A stretch of DNA of 30,819 nt from Verrucomicrobiota bacterium (lineage in GTDB: Bacteria > Verrucomicrobiota > Verrucomicrobiia > Chthoniobacterales > UBA10450). How positions within the stretch are numbered: position 1 is the first letter of the stretch; each line of letters starts with the position of its first letter. Under the pieces are notes generated by a model. It did not search any database and had not been told where the DNA came from. It saw nothing but the letters and a program-made list of their open reading frames with translations. Positions 1 to 8,451 of this stretch are shown piece by piece. The DNA is taken from assembly GCA_003219355.1 (NCBI GenBank), contig QHOQ01000019.1, positions 1 through 30,819 on the forward strand. Reading direction: 5' to 3'. The position numbers and the translations under genes were made by a program.

Positions 1-58
1 ATTATGATTTCGCACTGCGCTAACCATGCGCGCGTATTTCTTGCAAAGGCGAGCGTAA

Positions 59-1603
59 TCAATCGGCGAGGCCCATGCGGGTCGCGTTAACGAATTCTTC
101 CGTGTGATGATCGATCTGCCGGCCGCTGCGCCCTCGATTCTCGTGAATGTAAAGCGCGCCTCGCTGGACGGTGGCAACCGAGGGCGGTGGCAGGCTGATT
201 TCATATTTTACTGGTTGACGGTGATCGGCCAGTTGGAGTTCTGGGTTATATACGCTGCCGAACTTCCAGAGCATACGGATGAAATTGGTCTGACCGCGAA
301 GCAACTGGCGGACAACGATACGCGCGCAATCGCGCAGCGCCGCCCAGCCGAGGTGCTTGTGGGAAAGCACGCGCTGCGTCTCGACGAGTTCGTTGTAAAA
401 TTCCGGCAGTGGCAGCTTGGTTGGTAACACAGTGTGTTGGATGTCGAATAGCCGGTAGTCGCGCGTCGTGAGACGACGCGATTCGGTATGCCATGTTTCT
501 GTGCCGGGATAAGGCGTGTTAATGCTGATGTTGACGACCTCGGGGATTTCTAGGCACCAATCGCGTACTACCTTGAATCTTTCCCGATCCCATGCGGGAT
601 CGGCAATGATATTGACAGCCACTGTTATGTCGAGCGAGCGAGCAAACTCCAGTGCTTCGAAATTTTTGGAGAGCGTCACGCGTTTGCGGTAGCGCTTGAG
701 TCCCTCTTCATCGATCGCTTCCAGGCCGAGGAACATGGTATTCAGGCCGAGCCGCTTCCAGAGTTGGAAGACTTTCTTGTTGCGCAGCAGCACGTCCCCG
801 CGCGTCTCAAGGTAATAACGTTTCTGGATTCCGCGGCGAGCAATCGCTTCGCCAAGCTGCATGCCGTGCTCGGCCTGAATGAAAGCCACGTCGTCGACAA
901 TGAAAATCCCGGGCTCGCGGATTTGCGTCAGTTCCTCGACGGCGCGCTCCGGTGTTTTTACCCGGTAATTGCGTCCGTAGAACGTCCACGCACTGCAAAA
1001 GACGCAGTCCCACGGACAGCCTCGACTGAATTCAATGGATGCGGCCGGGTCGAGTTGGCCGATGAAGTATTTCCGGCGATGTTGAACCAGATCGCGAGCG
1101 GGCGACAGATCGTCGAGTGACTTCACGAACCCTGTCGGCGGGCCGCGATGATCAAGTGTGACGCAGCCGGGCACCTGTTTCAGGTTCGGCCGATTTTCGG
1201 CGAGGGCACCGAGCAGACCAGCAATCGCCGTTTCGCCTTCACCGATCAGGACGCAATCTAAAGCGCCTTCAGCATGCCGCAAAATTTCTTCGGGAATAAA
1301 CGAAACGCTGTGTCCACCAACACAGATGAATGCTCCCGGCAATAAAGCGCGCGTAGCGCGGGCGAGATCGAGGATTTCGGGAACGTTGGCGAGATAATTG
1401 CCGGAGAACGCGATGACGTCCGGTTGCCACCGTTTAACCAGACGGAAAAAATTCCCGTGCGGTTCGCATTGCAAGTCGATCAAACGAACCGAGTAGCCTG
1501 CGTGTCGCGCAGCTGCGGCAACGAGTTCCAGACCGAGCGGTTCGAGACGAAGATAAATCTTCGAATACATCAGGCAGCTGGGATGAACCGCGAGGAATTT
1601 CAT
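59..1603 (-). CDS. hpnR: B12-binding radical SAM protein, hopanoid C-3 methylase (HpnR) type
   Basis: Likely methylates hopanoids at C-3 using cobalamin and S-adenosylmethionine. The 514-aa protein opens MKFLAVHPSCLMYSKIYLRL, which I recall as the HpnR-type N-terminus. The first ~150 residues look like a B12-binding Rossmann domain (VGGHSVSFIPEEI, LIGEGETA). The radical SAM 4Fe-4S motif is SRGCPWDCVFCSAW, a CxxxCxxC arrangement, near residue 200. Its length fits the family. I chose the ATG at 1603 because an upstream TTG at 1660 only adds 19 non-conserved residues and runs into a palindrome. No other hopanoid gene lies next to it, so it stands alone on the minus strand. B12-radical SAM families are large, so it could act on another lipid or cofactor; the family assignment is firmer than the substrate. 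Confidence 0.75.
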   Translation of the reverse strand: MKFLAVHPSCLMYSKIYLRLEPLGLELVAAAARHAGYSVRLIDLQCEPHGNFFRLVKRWQPDVIAFSGNYLANVPEILDLARATRALLPGAFICVGGHSVSFIPEEILRHAEGALDCVLIGEGETAIAGLLGALAENRPNLKQVPGCVTLDHRGPPTGFVKSLDDLSPARDLVQHRRKYFIGQLDPAASIEFSRGCPWDCVFCSAWTFYGRNYRVKTPERAVEELTQIREPGIFIVDDVAFIQAEHGMQLGEAIARRGIQKRYYLETRGDVLLRNKKVFQLWKRLGLNTMFLGLEAIDEEGLKRYRKRVTLSKNFEALEFARSLDITVAVNIIADPAWDRERFKVVRDWCLEIPEVVNISINTPYPGTETWHTESRRLTTRDYRLFDIQHTVLPTKLPLPEFYNELVETQRVLSHKHLGWAALRDCARIVVRQLLRGQTNFIRMLWKFGSVYNPELQLADHRQPVKYEISLPPPSVATVQRGALYIHENRGRSGRQIDHHTEEFVNATRMGLAD

Positions 1604-1635
1604 CTGTTCGGAATAGGTATTGGTCTGTTGAATTC

Positions 1636-1691
1636 GTAGGGCGGGCGCTTCGCCTGCCAAAACCGTCCGGCAACGGGAACGGTTACCCTAC
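1636..1691. repeat. REP-like palindromic element (nested hairpins)
   Basis: GTAGGG at 1636-1641 pairs with CCCTAC at 1686-1691. Inside lie a hairpin at 1640-1658 (8 bp including one G-T pair, 3-nt loop) and a second stem, AACCGT at 1661-1666 with ACGGTT at 1679-1684. This would fold as a three-way junction. It sits just upstream of the hpnR-type start on the minus strand. A related sequence occurs at 21601-21655, sharing GGCAGGCG-AGC-CCC and CCCTACAATT, so it is probably a dispersed repeat rather than a gene-specific leader. Confidence 0.5.
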
Positions 1692-2239
1692 AATTTTTTC
1701 TCGCAAAAGAAGCCGTTTCCACCTCAGCAGGAACTCGTTATTGCTTCGCGTGATGTGGCCGATGCGCGCGTATTTTTCCAAACGGATTGCGCCAGCCAGG
1801 CCTGTTGTACTTACTTCTGCGGTGCAATCGTCAGAGGGAAGATTAGCGACGCGCCAAAGTGCTCGATGGTCGTGCGGTGCTCGACGAGGATCCTATCGCT
1901 GTCGCCTTCGGGCATCAGGTGCTGCAAAATTAGGAAATCGGATATGTCCGAAAGAACCTGTTTTCATTTCGCTGCGGTCGCGATAATTAAACAAGCATGC
2001 GCGTGCAGGCGGACATCCGGTAATTGCGTCGGCGAAGCCGGGCGAGCATTAGCTATATTGCCATCTGGACGACGCCTTCGCGGAATACGGTTTGAAATAA
2101 TCAGTGGCAAGTCATCGCCTGCAGGGCCAACCAATCTGATAATAATAAACGTGGTTGCCGCTGTTATGCCACTGCGTGTTTTGTTTCGCGCCGAGAGGAT
2201 TGAAGGATTTGACATATGCGACAGAATAGTCGTCACCGC
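1692..2239. other. 548-bp stretch without a convincing gene
   Basis: Open frames here on both strands have compositions unlike the neighbouring proteins and match nothing I recognise. The only protein-like patch is a short minus-strand frame at 1811-1963, listed separately. The last part before 2240 presumably holds the promoter of the secreted-protein gene, but I cannot define -35/-10 boxes with confidence. Confidence 0.5.
1811..1963 (-). pseudogene. Possible C-terminal remnant of an unidentified gene
   Basis: The minus strand reads about 50 codons ending at a TAA (1811-1813). The end reads ...HFGASLIFPLTIAPQK, with acidic and hydrophobic patterning typical of real protein (LMPEGDSDRILVEH). 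There is no ATG start within it, and an in-frame TGA closes it upstream at 1964-1966. I do not recognise the family. It may be the tail of a decayed gene or simply chance. Confidence 0.25.
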
Positions 2240-2671
2240 ATGAATCAACGTCTCACTAAATTGATCCTAACATTGTCGATTTCAGGATTTTTGATGATTA
2301 GCGGCGCCGTCGAAGCCCGTTCGCTCGGCGAGTTATTGAAGGCGCTGGGCAACTCGATCGCGCATCCGCAAAAGAAACCGCCTCCGCGGAGCACGACCCA
2401 TAAAGACGCTATCAAGCCCGACGCATCGGCCGCTGCCAGTCCCAGTCCAAGCGCGACTCCAACAACGGAACCATTGGTACGAGCTGCCACAGTGGCACCG
2501 GCAGCCAGGGGCGGAAAGCGTGACGCTCCGTACGGAATTCCTGTTCCAAATAAACCAGGCTTTGTCACGAGTCCGTTCGCGCCGAACGGCGGGTACGTTG
2601 ATGTGCGTGGTTTTGCGAGTGGGACTGAAGTGAAGGATCCTTACACCGACAAAATTTTCCTCACGCCGTAA
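2240..2671 (+). CDS. Small secreted protein with conserved C-terminus
   Basis: The 143-aa protein begins with a signal peptide (MNQRLTKLILTLSISGFLMI, probable cleavage after VEA). A low-complexity Pro/Ser/Thr/Ala linker follows (residues ~45-90). The compact C-terminal motif contains YGIPVPNKPGFVTSPFAP and GGYVDVRGFASG and ends DPYTDKIFLTP. I associate this ending with short secreted proteins in verrucomicrobia, from memory only. Function is unknown. The linker plus exported tail suggests a surface or periplasmic anchor. I chose the ATG at 2240 rather than 2216 because it starts directly before the basic and hydrophobic signal sequence. The gene is monocistronic. Confidence 0.7.
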   Translation: MNQRLTKLILTLSISGFLMISGAVEARSLGELLKALGNSIAHPQKKPPPRSTTHKDAIKPDASAAASPSPSATPTTEPLVRAATVAPAARGGKRDAPYGIPVPNKPGFVTSPFAPNGGYVDVRGFASGTEVKDPYTDKIFLTP

Positions 2672-2764
2672 CGATCGCCCAATCCAGGGCCAATGCTTCT
2701 GAGACGGAGCGAATCTGATTTCAGCAGAAACTTTATCAGAGGCAGGGCGAAAAATGGAGTTAGC

Positions 2765-3718
2765 ATGAACCTATCCATCACCGGACTTCATCACGTTACC
2801 GCGATTGCAAGCGATCCGCAGCGCAATCTGGATTTTTACGTCGGGCTTCTCGGGCTGCGTTTGGTAAAACGCACGGTTAACTTCGACGATCCGGCTTCAT
2901 ATCATTTCTATTTCGGCGACGCGGGCGGCACTCCGGGGACGATCTTGACATTCTTTCCTTGGCCGAGCGCACAGCGCGGACATCGTGGCGTCGGGCAGAT
3001 CGAGGCAACGGCATTTGTAATCTCGCCTGATTCGGTCGGCTATTGGCTGGGTCGTTTCAAGGAGCAGCATGCTATCGCCGAAAAAATCTCCGCGCGATTT
3101 GGCGAAGAAGTGATTCGCTTTACCGATCCGGATGGATTATTGCTCGAACTCGTCGCCTCCAGTTCGATTGCTCAGGTCGAATCATGGGCTGCCAGCACGG
3201 TGCCGGCAGAACATTCGCTTCACGGGTTCCACAGTGTGTCGGCGGCATTGGAAGGCTATGAACGAACAGCGCAGTTGTTGACAGAGAGCTTTGGCTACCG
3301 CCTGGTCAAAGAATCAGGAAATCGCTTTCGTTTCGCCGCGCCGAGCCAATCAGGTCCAGGCAGAATCGTTGATTTGCTTTGCATGCCAGACCGTCGGGAG
3401 GGACATGTGTCGGCTGGCTCTGTGCATCATATCGCCTTCCGAGCAAAGGACGATGACGAGCAGTTGCAATGGCGCGAGCATCTCGTCGAGCTCGGCTACA
3501 GTGTGACTCCAGTGATCGACCGCATCTATTTCCATTCAATCTATTTCAGGGAACCCGGCGGCATTCTTTTCGAAATTGCGACTGAGCCGCCCGGCTTCAC
3601 ACTGGACGAATCAATCGAAGACCTTAGTTCCAAACTCCGTCTTCCGCCGTGGCTCGAACCGTCGCGTTCCGACATCGAACAAGTTCTCCCGCCAATAAAC
3701 ATTCCGGCCAAACAATGA
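2765..3718 (+). CDS. mhqO: Ring-cleaving dioxygenase, VOC superfamily (MhqO type)
   Basis: Predicted Fe(II)-dependent dioxygenase that opens hydroquinone or catechol rings. The 317-aa protein contains two glyoxalase/bleomycin-resistance-like modules. The first starts ITGLHHVTAIASDPQRNLDF with the N-terminal metal-ligand His. The second contains HGFHSVSAALEGY and GSVHHIAFRAKDDDE, and ends with GGILFEIATEPPGF carrying the ligand Glu. This matches the MhqO/LinE-like family in order and length. I chose the ATG at 2765 because a GGAG ribosome site lies about 5 bases upstream; the longer frame to 2693 is not conserved-looking. The stop overlaps the next start (ATGA at 3715-3718), so it is translationally coupled to the MhqD-type esterase. 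The substrate is inferred from family and neighbours. Confidence 0.85.
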   Translation: MNLSITGLHHVTAIASDPQRNLDFYVGLLGLRLVKRTVNFDDPASYHFYFGDAGGTPGTILTFFPWPSAQRGHRGVGQIEATAFVISPDSVGYWLGRFKEQHAIAEKISARFGEEVIRFTDPDGLLLELVASSSIAQVESWAASTVPAEHSLHGFHSVSAALEGYERTAQLLTESFGYRLVKESGNRFRFAAPSQSGPGRIVDLLCMPDRREGHVSAGSVHHIAFRAKDDDEQLQWREHLVELGYSVTPVIDRIYFHSIYFREPGGILFEIATEPPGFTLDESIEDLSSKLRLPPWLEPSRSDIEQVLPPINIPAKQ

Positions 3719-4350
3719 AGCCGCAGCCTGATTTCATTCACGAATTCGTGCCAGGTAGTTCGGACCGGACACTACTGCTTTTGCATGGAACCGGCGGCAA
3801 CGAGCACGATCTCATTCCGCTTGGACGTGAGCTCGATTCGAACGCCGCATTCCTTAGCCCGCGCGGCAAGGTCCTCGAAAATGGCATGCCGCGATTCTTT
3901 CGGCGGCTCGCCGAAGGTGTATTTGATTTGGAGGATTTAAAAAAAAGAACGAACGAACTCGCGGATTTCATCAAGGCTGCAGCGACGCATTACAATCTCG
4001 CGGCTGATCGAATCGTCGCAGTCGGCTATTCGAACGGCGCGAACATCGCCGCTAGCTTGCTGTTGCTCTGGCCAGAATTACTGCGAGCTGCCATTCTATT
4101 TCGCGCCATGGTACCGCTGGTTCCCGACAACTTGCCGGACCTTTCATCTGTTCGGATCTTGATCGGCGCGGGAGATCAGGATCCGATCGTTCCGGCATCA
4201 GAGACTCAGCGCCTTGTAAAACTTCTTCGTCAAGCAAGCGCAGATCTGACGGTTCGCTTTGCGCATGCAACTCATGCCTTGACGGATATTGAAATCAAAG
4301 CTGCCAGGCACTGGCTCAACGAACTTAAGCCGCCAGGCCCACCAGGATGA
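3715..4350 (+). CDS. mhqD: Alpha/beta hydrolase, phospholipase/carboxylesterase family (MhqD type)
   Basis: Serine hydrolase of 211 aa, probably cytoplasmic. The nucleophile motif is GYSNG with Ser106, the acid is in GAGDQDPIVP and the catalytic His is in FAHATHAL, so the triad is complete. The oxyanion-side motif is LLLHGTGGNEHD. In Bacillus, MhqD works beside an MhqO dioxygenase in quinone resistance; the coupling here (ATGA overlap with the dioxygenase) supports the same partnership. The start at 3715 is fixed by this overlap and by the good N-terminal fit (MKPQPDFIHEF). Its own stop again overlaps the next start by ATGA at 4347-4350. Confidence 0.85.
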   Translation: MKPQPDFIHEFVPGSSDRTLLLLHGTGGNEHDLIPLGRELDSNAAFLSPRGKVLENGMPRFFRRLAEGVFDLEDLKKRTNELADFIKAAATHYNLAADRIVAVGYSNGANIAASLLLLWPELLRAAILFRAMVPLVPDNLPDLSSVRILIGAGDQDPIVPASETQRLVKLLRQASADLTVRFAHATHALTDIEIKAARHWLNELKPPGPPG

Positions 4351-4931
4351 AAACGACCCGGCTCGAAGCGTTCAGTGACGGCGTCCTTGCAATCATTATC
4401 ACGATTATGGTGTTGGAATTGAAAGTGCCGCACTCGGTCGAACTGGCGGCATTGAAGCCGATATTGCCTGTCTTTTTGAGTTACGTGCTGAGCTTTATTT
4501 ACCTCGGCATCTATTGGAACAACCACCATCACATGTTCCAGGCGGCCGGGCAGGTTAGCGGCGGTATCCTCTGGGCAAACTTGCACCTGCTCTTTTGGCT
4601 GTCGCTCTTTCCTTTTACCACGGGCTGGATAGGCGAGAATCATCTCGCTTCCATACCGACCGCTGCATATGGCTTCGTTCTGTTGATGGCGGCGATCGCG
4701 TATTACATTCTGCAACGCGCTATCATTGGCAGGGAAGGTCGCGACTCGCTTCTCGCGCTGGCCATTGGCAAAGATTGGAAAGGAAAACTTTCGCCGGTGC
4801 TCTATCTCATCGCCATACCACTCGCTTTCGTGAACTCATGGATCGCCAGCGGATTGTACGCGTTCGTCGCGTTCCTCTGGTTGATTCCTGATCCCCGAAT
4901 TGAACGGGAGCTGGAGAAGCGCGAGGAGTGA
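4347..4931 (+). CDS. TMEM175-family (DUF1211) membrane channel protein
   Basis: The 194-aa protein has about five to six predicted membrane helices. The first helix contains the diagnostic FSDGVLAIIITIMVLEL, including the conserved FSD motif of TMEM175 potassium or proton channels. A His-rich NNHHHMF follows the second helix, also typical of the bacterial family. It is the third gene of a coupled run after the MhqO- and MhqD-type genes. Its role there is not obvious: it could restore membrane potential or K+ balance during electrophile stress, by analogy with glutathione-gated K+ efflux. That link is inference; family membership is secure. Confidence 0.88.
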   Translation: MKTTRLEAFSDGVLAIIITIMVLELKVPHSVELAALKPILPVFLSYVLSFIYLGIYWNNHHHMFQAAGQVSGGILWANLHLLFWLSLFPFTTGWIGENHLASIPTAAYGFVLLMAAIAYYILQRAIIGREGRDSLLALAIGKDWKGKLSPVLYLIAIPLAFVNSWIASGLYAFVAFLWLIPDPRIERELEKREE

Positions 4932-4973
4932 ACAGCGCCACAATGCACGCTTGTTATTGCAGCGATGCTCGCA

Positions 4974-5561
4974 TTAAAACCGAAACGGTCCTTCGCAGAT
5001 ACTTTCCGCCAGCCTGCGCCGGTCGTTAGGGCTTTCACGCTTTTGAAGTTTGTCTGGCAATAATTCTTTTGCGCCCGGTCTGCCGACCGCAGCCATGGCC
5101 TCGATTTGGAACTGCTCCGGGATGTGCAGCTCTCCCCTCGCGCGCTCATAGTCAAAGCCTTCCATACCGTGGACGACAAGTCCTTGGTGGAAACCTTGGA
5201 GTGCGAAGTTCTCCCACGCCGCTCCGGTATCATAGGAATGCGTGATCGACGGTTCATCGTTATAATCGAACGCCTTTCGCGAAATAAAGAGGACGAGGAC
5301 GGCGGCATTCTTTGCCCAAGACTTGTTTGCGTCGACGAGTAACTCGAAAAACACCGGCCAGTGCTCGGTGCCGCGACGTGCGTAGAGGACGCGCCATTGC
5401 TGAGCGTTAAACGAGGACGGCGCCCATCGCGCAGCCTCAAAGAGCCGCATCAATTCTTCCTCTGCAACTTCTTCCCCGGACATCGCGCGCGGCGACCAAC
5501 GGTCAAGAAGCAATTGCTCAATGGGAAAGTCCGCTTTTCGAATTTCGCTTCCTTTAATCAT
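4974..5561 (-). CDS. Nitroreductase-family protein
   Basis: FMN-dependent NAD(P)H oxidoreductase fold, 195 aa. RWSPRAMSGEEVAEEEL and AARWAPSSFNAQQWRVLYAR match the N-terminal FMN-binding signature, and SYDTGAAWENFALQGFHQGL matches the central conserved block. It probably reduces quinones or nitro compounds. It converges with the MhqO-MhqD-TMEM175 genes, and in Bacillus a nitroreductase (MhqN) is part of the same quinone-response set, so it may belong to the same detoxification neighbourhood. A 21-base gap separates it from the upstream GNAT gene on the same strand, so the two probably share a transcript. Confidence 0.88.
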   Translation of the reverse strand: MIKGSEIRKADFPIEQLLLDRWSPRAMSGEEVAEEELMRLFEAARWAPSSFNAQQWRVLYARRGTEHWPVFFELLVDANKSWAKNAAVLVLFISRKAFDYNDEPSITHSYDTGAAWENFALQGFHQGLVVHGMEGFDYERARGELHIPEQFQIEAMAAVGRPGAKELLPDKLQKRESPNDRRRLAESICEGPFRF

Positions 5562-5582
5562 ACGTGATTAAATAAGCCGCAC

Positions 5583-6051
5583 TTAGGCCTCTCTTCGCAT
5601 CGTGACGGACTCGGCGCTTTGTCGCACAATTTTAAACCCAAATCGCTCGTACAGGCGCACCGCCGGATTCTTCGTCGATGCGCGTATCGAGATGGTTGAG
5701 TGTTGCGGATTCGCTTTGACCAATTGCGTGAGTAGCGCGGCGCCAATGCCACGTCGGCGATGTCCCGGTTTGACGGCGAAAGCAAGTTCGGGCGCGACTT
5801 TTTCTTCGTGGCGACGCCCTTTGTGCCCACCGGTCGGCAAGCGGAACCAAACCGCACCCAGCAACTCGCCCACCATGTGCAACAAAGCCCGTGTCGCCCG
5901 CCCGGCCCCAACCTTCGACGTAGCGGGCGAATTGAGCTTGCAGCACGATTTCCCTCGGGGGCGCGCCCTCAGAAGTGTGAAGCGCCTGATATAACATCTC
6001 CCAGAGAATGGGTTCATCCGCAGCTGTGAGCGGCCGAATCACATAATCCAT
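5583..6051 (-). pseudogene. GNAT N-acetyltransferase, frameshifted
   Basis: The N-terminal half (MDYVIRPLTAADEPILWEML to about DTGFVAHGG) reads in one frame. The acetyl-CoA-binding half (LLGAVWFRLPTGG, VKPGHRRRGIGAALL, RLYERFGFKIV) reads in another. The switch lies at about 5860-5885. The core Q/R-x-x-G-x-G/A signature (RRRGIG) is intact, so the break looks like a single-base indel in an otherwise normal ~155-aa enzyme. It is either a recent pseudogene or a sequence error. The substrate is unknown. It precedes the nitroreductase gene by 21 bases. Confidence 0.75.
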
Positions 6052-6257
6052 ATGTCGAGAGGTGTCGTAAGGTTCGCCGATCGTCTAAATATATACCAGA
6101 GCCAGTTGGCTGCGTCTTAAATCTCGAGACTCCGTTCGCTGGGCAGTCATCAACATCGTAGCTAGGGCGTCGATCGCAGGCAAAGTCGACAATCACGATT
6201 TAGGAATCGAGAACAGTCACACGTAGATTCTGCCCAAGGAGCCAGCAGGAAACGTGT

Positions 6258-7043
6258 TTAGTCCAGCAGTTCCACCGAATCACCCCTGTGCAGCATGCCT
6301 TCGACCATCACCGCACCGTAAACACCGGCCATGCCATCGTGAGCTTGCGCGACCTTCTTCAGAATCGCCGGCGTTTTTTCTGCCGTGTCTGGATCGAGCG
6401 TGATCATCATGCAGCGCGGATCGCGCTCAAGAATTGTGACGACTACTTTCGGTCCGATCCGCAGGGATCGGCCAACGAGCTCATTCTCGGCGAAGGCTTC
6501 GGCGGATGCTAAATCAACATAGACATTTGCCCGGAAACGGCGCTTGTCCACAGGCGTGCCCGTCTCTTCGCCCAATTGCTGTGCTGATTGCAAACTAAAG
6601 ATCGATACGGGACGGCAATCGGTCATCGCACGCTCCGAGCGCAGTAACGTGAGATGATGTTGCTCCTCGAGACCCCCGCGCAGCATGTCGATCAATTTCG
6701 GATCATCGATGGCGACAGTTTCTCCCGTCGGCGTCTCAACATCGACCATCAAGTCTGCAAGGTCAGCCGGGACGGGATTCGCGCTCATGCTCTCCGCTTC
6801 AGTCAAATTGATCGGCCTCGTCGCCTTATCCGGGTCGCGAAATCGCGGTCGATATCGCAGCATCTGGCGCTGTTCTCGCCCGGTGAGGTAGGGAAATCCT
6901 TTTGGACTGGCCGAACTCTTGAAAGCGAAAAGACGGTCGCCGTAAACGCCCGAGTATCCCGCGAACATCTCGTCGAGCTCCTCGCCGCGCATACTTTTGA
7001 CCGGATAACGCCAAAGGCTTTCCACTGTTGCGACGATACTCAT
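6258..7043 (-). CDS. MOSC-domain protein (molybdenum-cofactor sulfurase C-terminal type)
   Basis: The 261-aa protein has an N-terminal beta-barrel segment (VESLWRYPVKSMRGEEL, with GDRLFAF) followed by a MOSC domain. The domain includes RFRANVYVDL and a conserved-Cys region (ERDPRCMMITLDPDT), the position expected for the sulfur or Moco-binding Cys. This resembles YcbX/mARC-type or YiiM-like proteins that bind molybdenum cofactor and reduce N-hydroxylated compounds. I chose the ATG at 7043 because MSIVATVESLWRYPVKS is the usual family start; the upstream ten residues are not. It is divergent from the Ca2+/H+ antiporter gene, with about 115 bp between them. The substrate cannot be read from sequence. 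Confidence 0.85.
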   Translation of the reverse strand: MSIVATVESLWRYPVKSMRGEELDEMFAGYSGVYGDRLFAFKSSASPKGFPYLTGREQRQMLRYRPRFRDPDKATRPINLTEAESMSANPVPADLADLMVDVETPTGETVAIDDPKLIDMLRGGLEEQHHLTLLRSERAMTDCRPVSIFSLQSAQQLGEETGTPVDKRRFRANVYVDLASAEAFAENELVGRSLRIGPKVVVTILERDPRCMMITLDPDTAEKTPAILKKVAQAHDGMAGVYGAVMVEGMLHRGDSVELLD

Positions 7044-7158
7044 TCTAATTGGATTTTTTTGGCGCCCAACCACGAGCGGGCATTGAAAAGAAGATCAAAT
7101 TCGATCAATAAAGGCGAGCGTTCAATGGCAAAGGGAGCTTCTACAGGAGACTCCGTCG

Positions 7159-8354
7159 ATGCGATTGCATGACGCGGAGGCACTGGATATGGTCGCGCTG
7201 ATGTTCCCGAGCAACGAATCCAAGCCGGATCCAAGAAGCGTCACCGGTTCTCGTGGTTTCATTCGCGTTGAATTTGCGCTGATCGTCAGCTTGGGAACAG
7301 CGGCCATCTTTTTTGGAGCTGGAAACCAGTTGCTGGAAGATGTCACCCATCCGCTTCTCCTGGCGATCATGTTTGTTTGGTTGTTTGCCACTATTCTGTG
7401 GTCTGCAATTTCCGTTGTGCGGCATGCCGACTGTATTGCCATCAAGTTGGGCGAGCCTTACGGAACGCTGATCCTGACGCTCTCGGCCATCAGCATCGAA
7501 GTGATGACGATTTCCGCTGCGATGCTACACGGCGCGAATAATCCAACCCTCGCGCGGGATGCGATGTTTGCCGTGATTATGATCGCACTCAACGGGCTGG
7601 TTGGCTTATCTCTGCTCTTGGGCGGATTGCGGCATCGCGAGCAGAGGTACAATCTGCAAGGCACCAACTCCTATCTCAATGCCATAATGGCCCTGGCGGT
7701 GCTTGGTTTGATCCTACCGAATTTCACCACTTCAATGTCCGGGCCAAGGTTCTCCTGGCCGCAGGAAATTTTTCTCGCGGTCACGTCGTTAGGGCTTTAC
7801 GCGATTTTTCTGCTCATCCAGACCATGCGCCAAGCCAGTATTTCATTGGGTCGCAGAATGTGGCCGCGGTGCCGAATCCAGAGCACCACCAAACGCAAAT
7901 GCGGTCCACCGCCTATCACAGTGTGATGTTGTTTGTTTATCTCATCGCGGTGGTTTTGCTGGCCGAGAAATTCGCCATTCCGTTGGACAACGGCATCGAG
8001 CGTTTTGGCATGCCGCAGGCGCTCGGGGGAGCGATTATCGCCGCGTTGGTGCTCGCGCCAGAGGCGTTAAGCGCAATCCGTGCGACCCTGCGCAATCAGC
8101 TCCAGCGTTCTGTAAACATTCTGCTTGGTTCAGTGCTCGCAACCATCGGGCTGACGATTCCAGCCGTTTTGACAATCGGGTTGGTCACCAGGCGACCAGT
8201 GGCGCTCGGTGTGCAAGGCGGCAATTTTCCATTGCTCTTGCTTACACTGGCGGTAAGCGTTGTTACGTTCAGCAGCGGCAGAACCAATATCCTGCAGGGC
8301 TGCATTCACCTGTTGTTATTCGCTGTGTTTTTATTGCTGATATTTTTTCCTTGA
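7159..8354 (+). pseudogene. chaA: Ca2+/H+ antiporter (ChaA type), frameshifted
   Basis: Two overlapping frames together encode a ~397-aa cation/proton antiporter. The first contains the alpha-1 repeat with GEPYGTLILTLSAISIEV, including the conserved acidic pore residue, and runs to about LLIQTMR. The second contains YFIGSQNVAAVPNPEHH, then the alpha-2 repeat ALVLAPEALSAIRA and LLGSVLATIGLTIPAVL. The frame changes at about 7825-7845. An AGGAG site lies just upstream of the ATG at 7159. Both repeats carry their conserved residues, so loss of function would be recent, or the shift could be a sequence error. Confidence 0.8.
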
Positions 8355-8451
8355 GGACGGTTAACCCCGTAAAGTTGCCAGGTGAGTTTTTGGGATAAAC
8401 CGAATCGATCTAGAATCGTCACTTTGGCTTGGGGCCAACGGACGAAACATC

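Noticed and set aside
1755..2243. 162-codon plus-strand frame in the gap after the hpnR-type gene
   Set aside because: Rich in Arg, Cys and Ser without domain pattern, and it overlaps the start of the secreted-protein gene; composition looks like a shadow frame.
4272..5440. Long opposite-strand frames across the TMEM175 and nitroreductase genes (4272-4715, 4802-5440)
   Set aside because: They are antisense or shifted shadows of clearly recognised genes and show Arg/Ser-rich composition.
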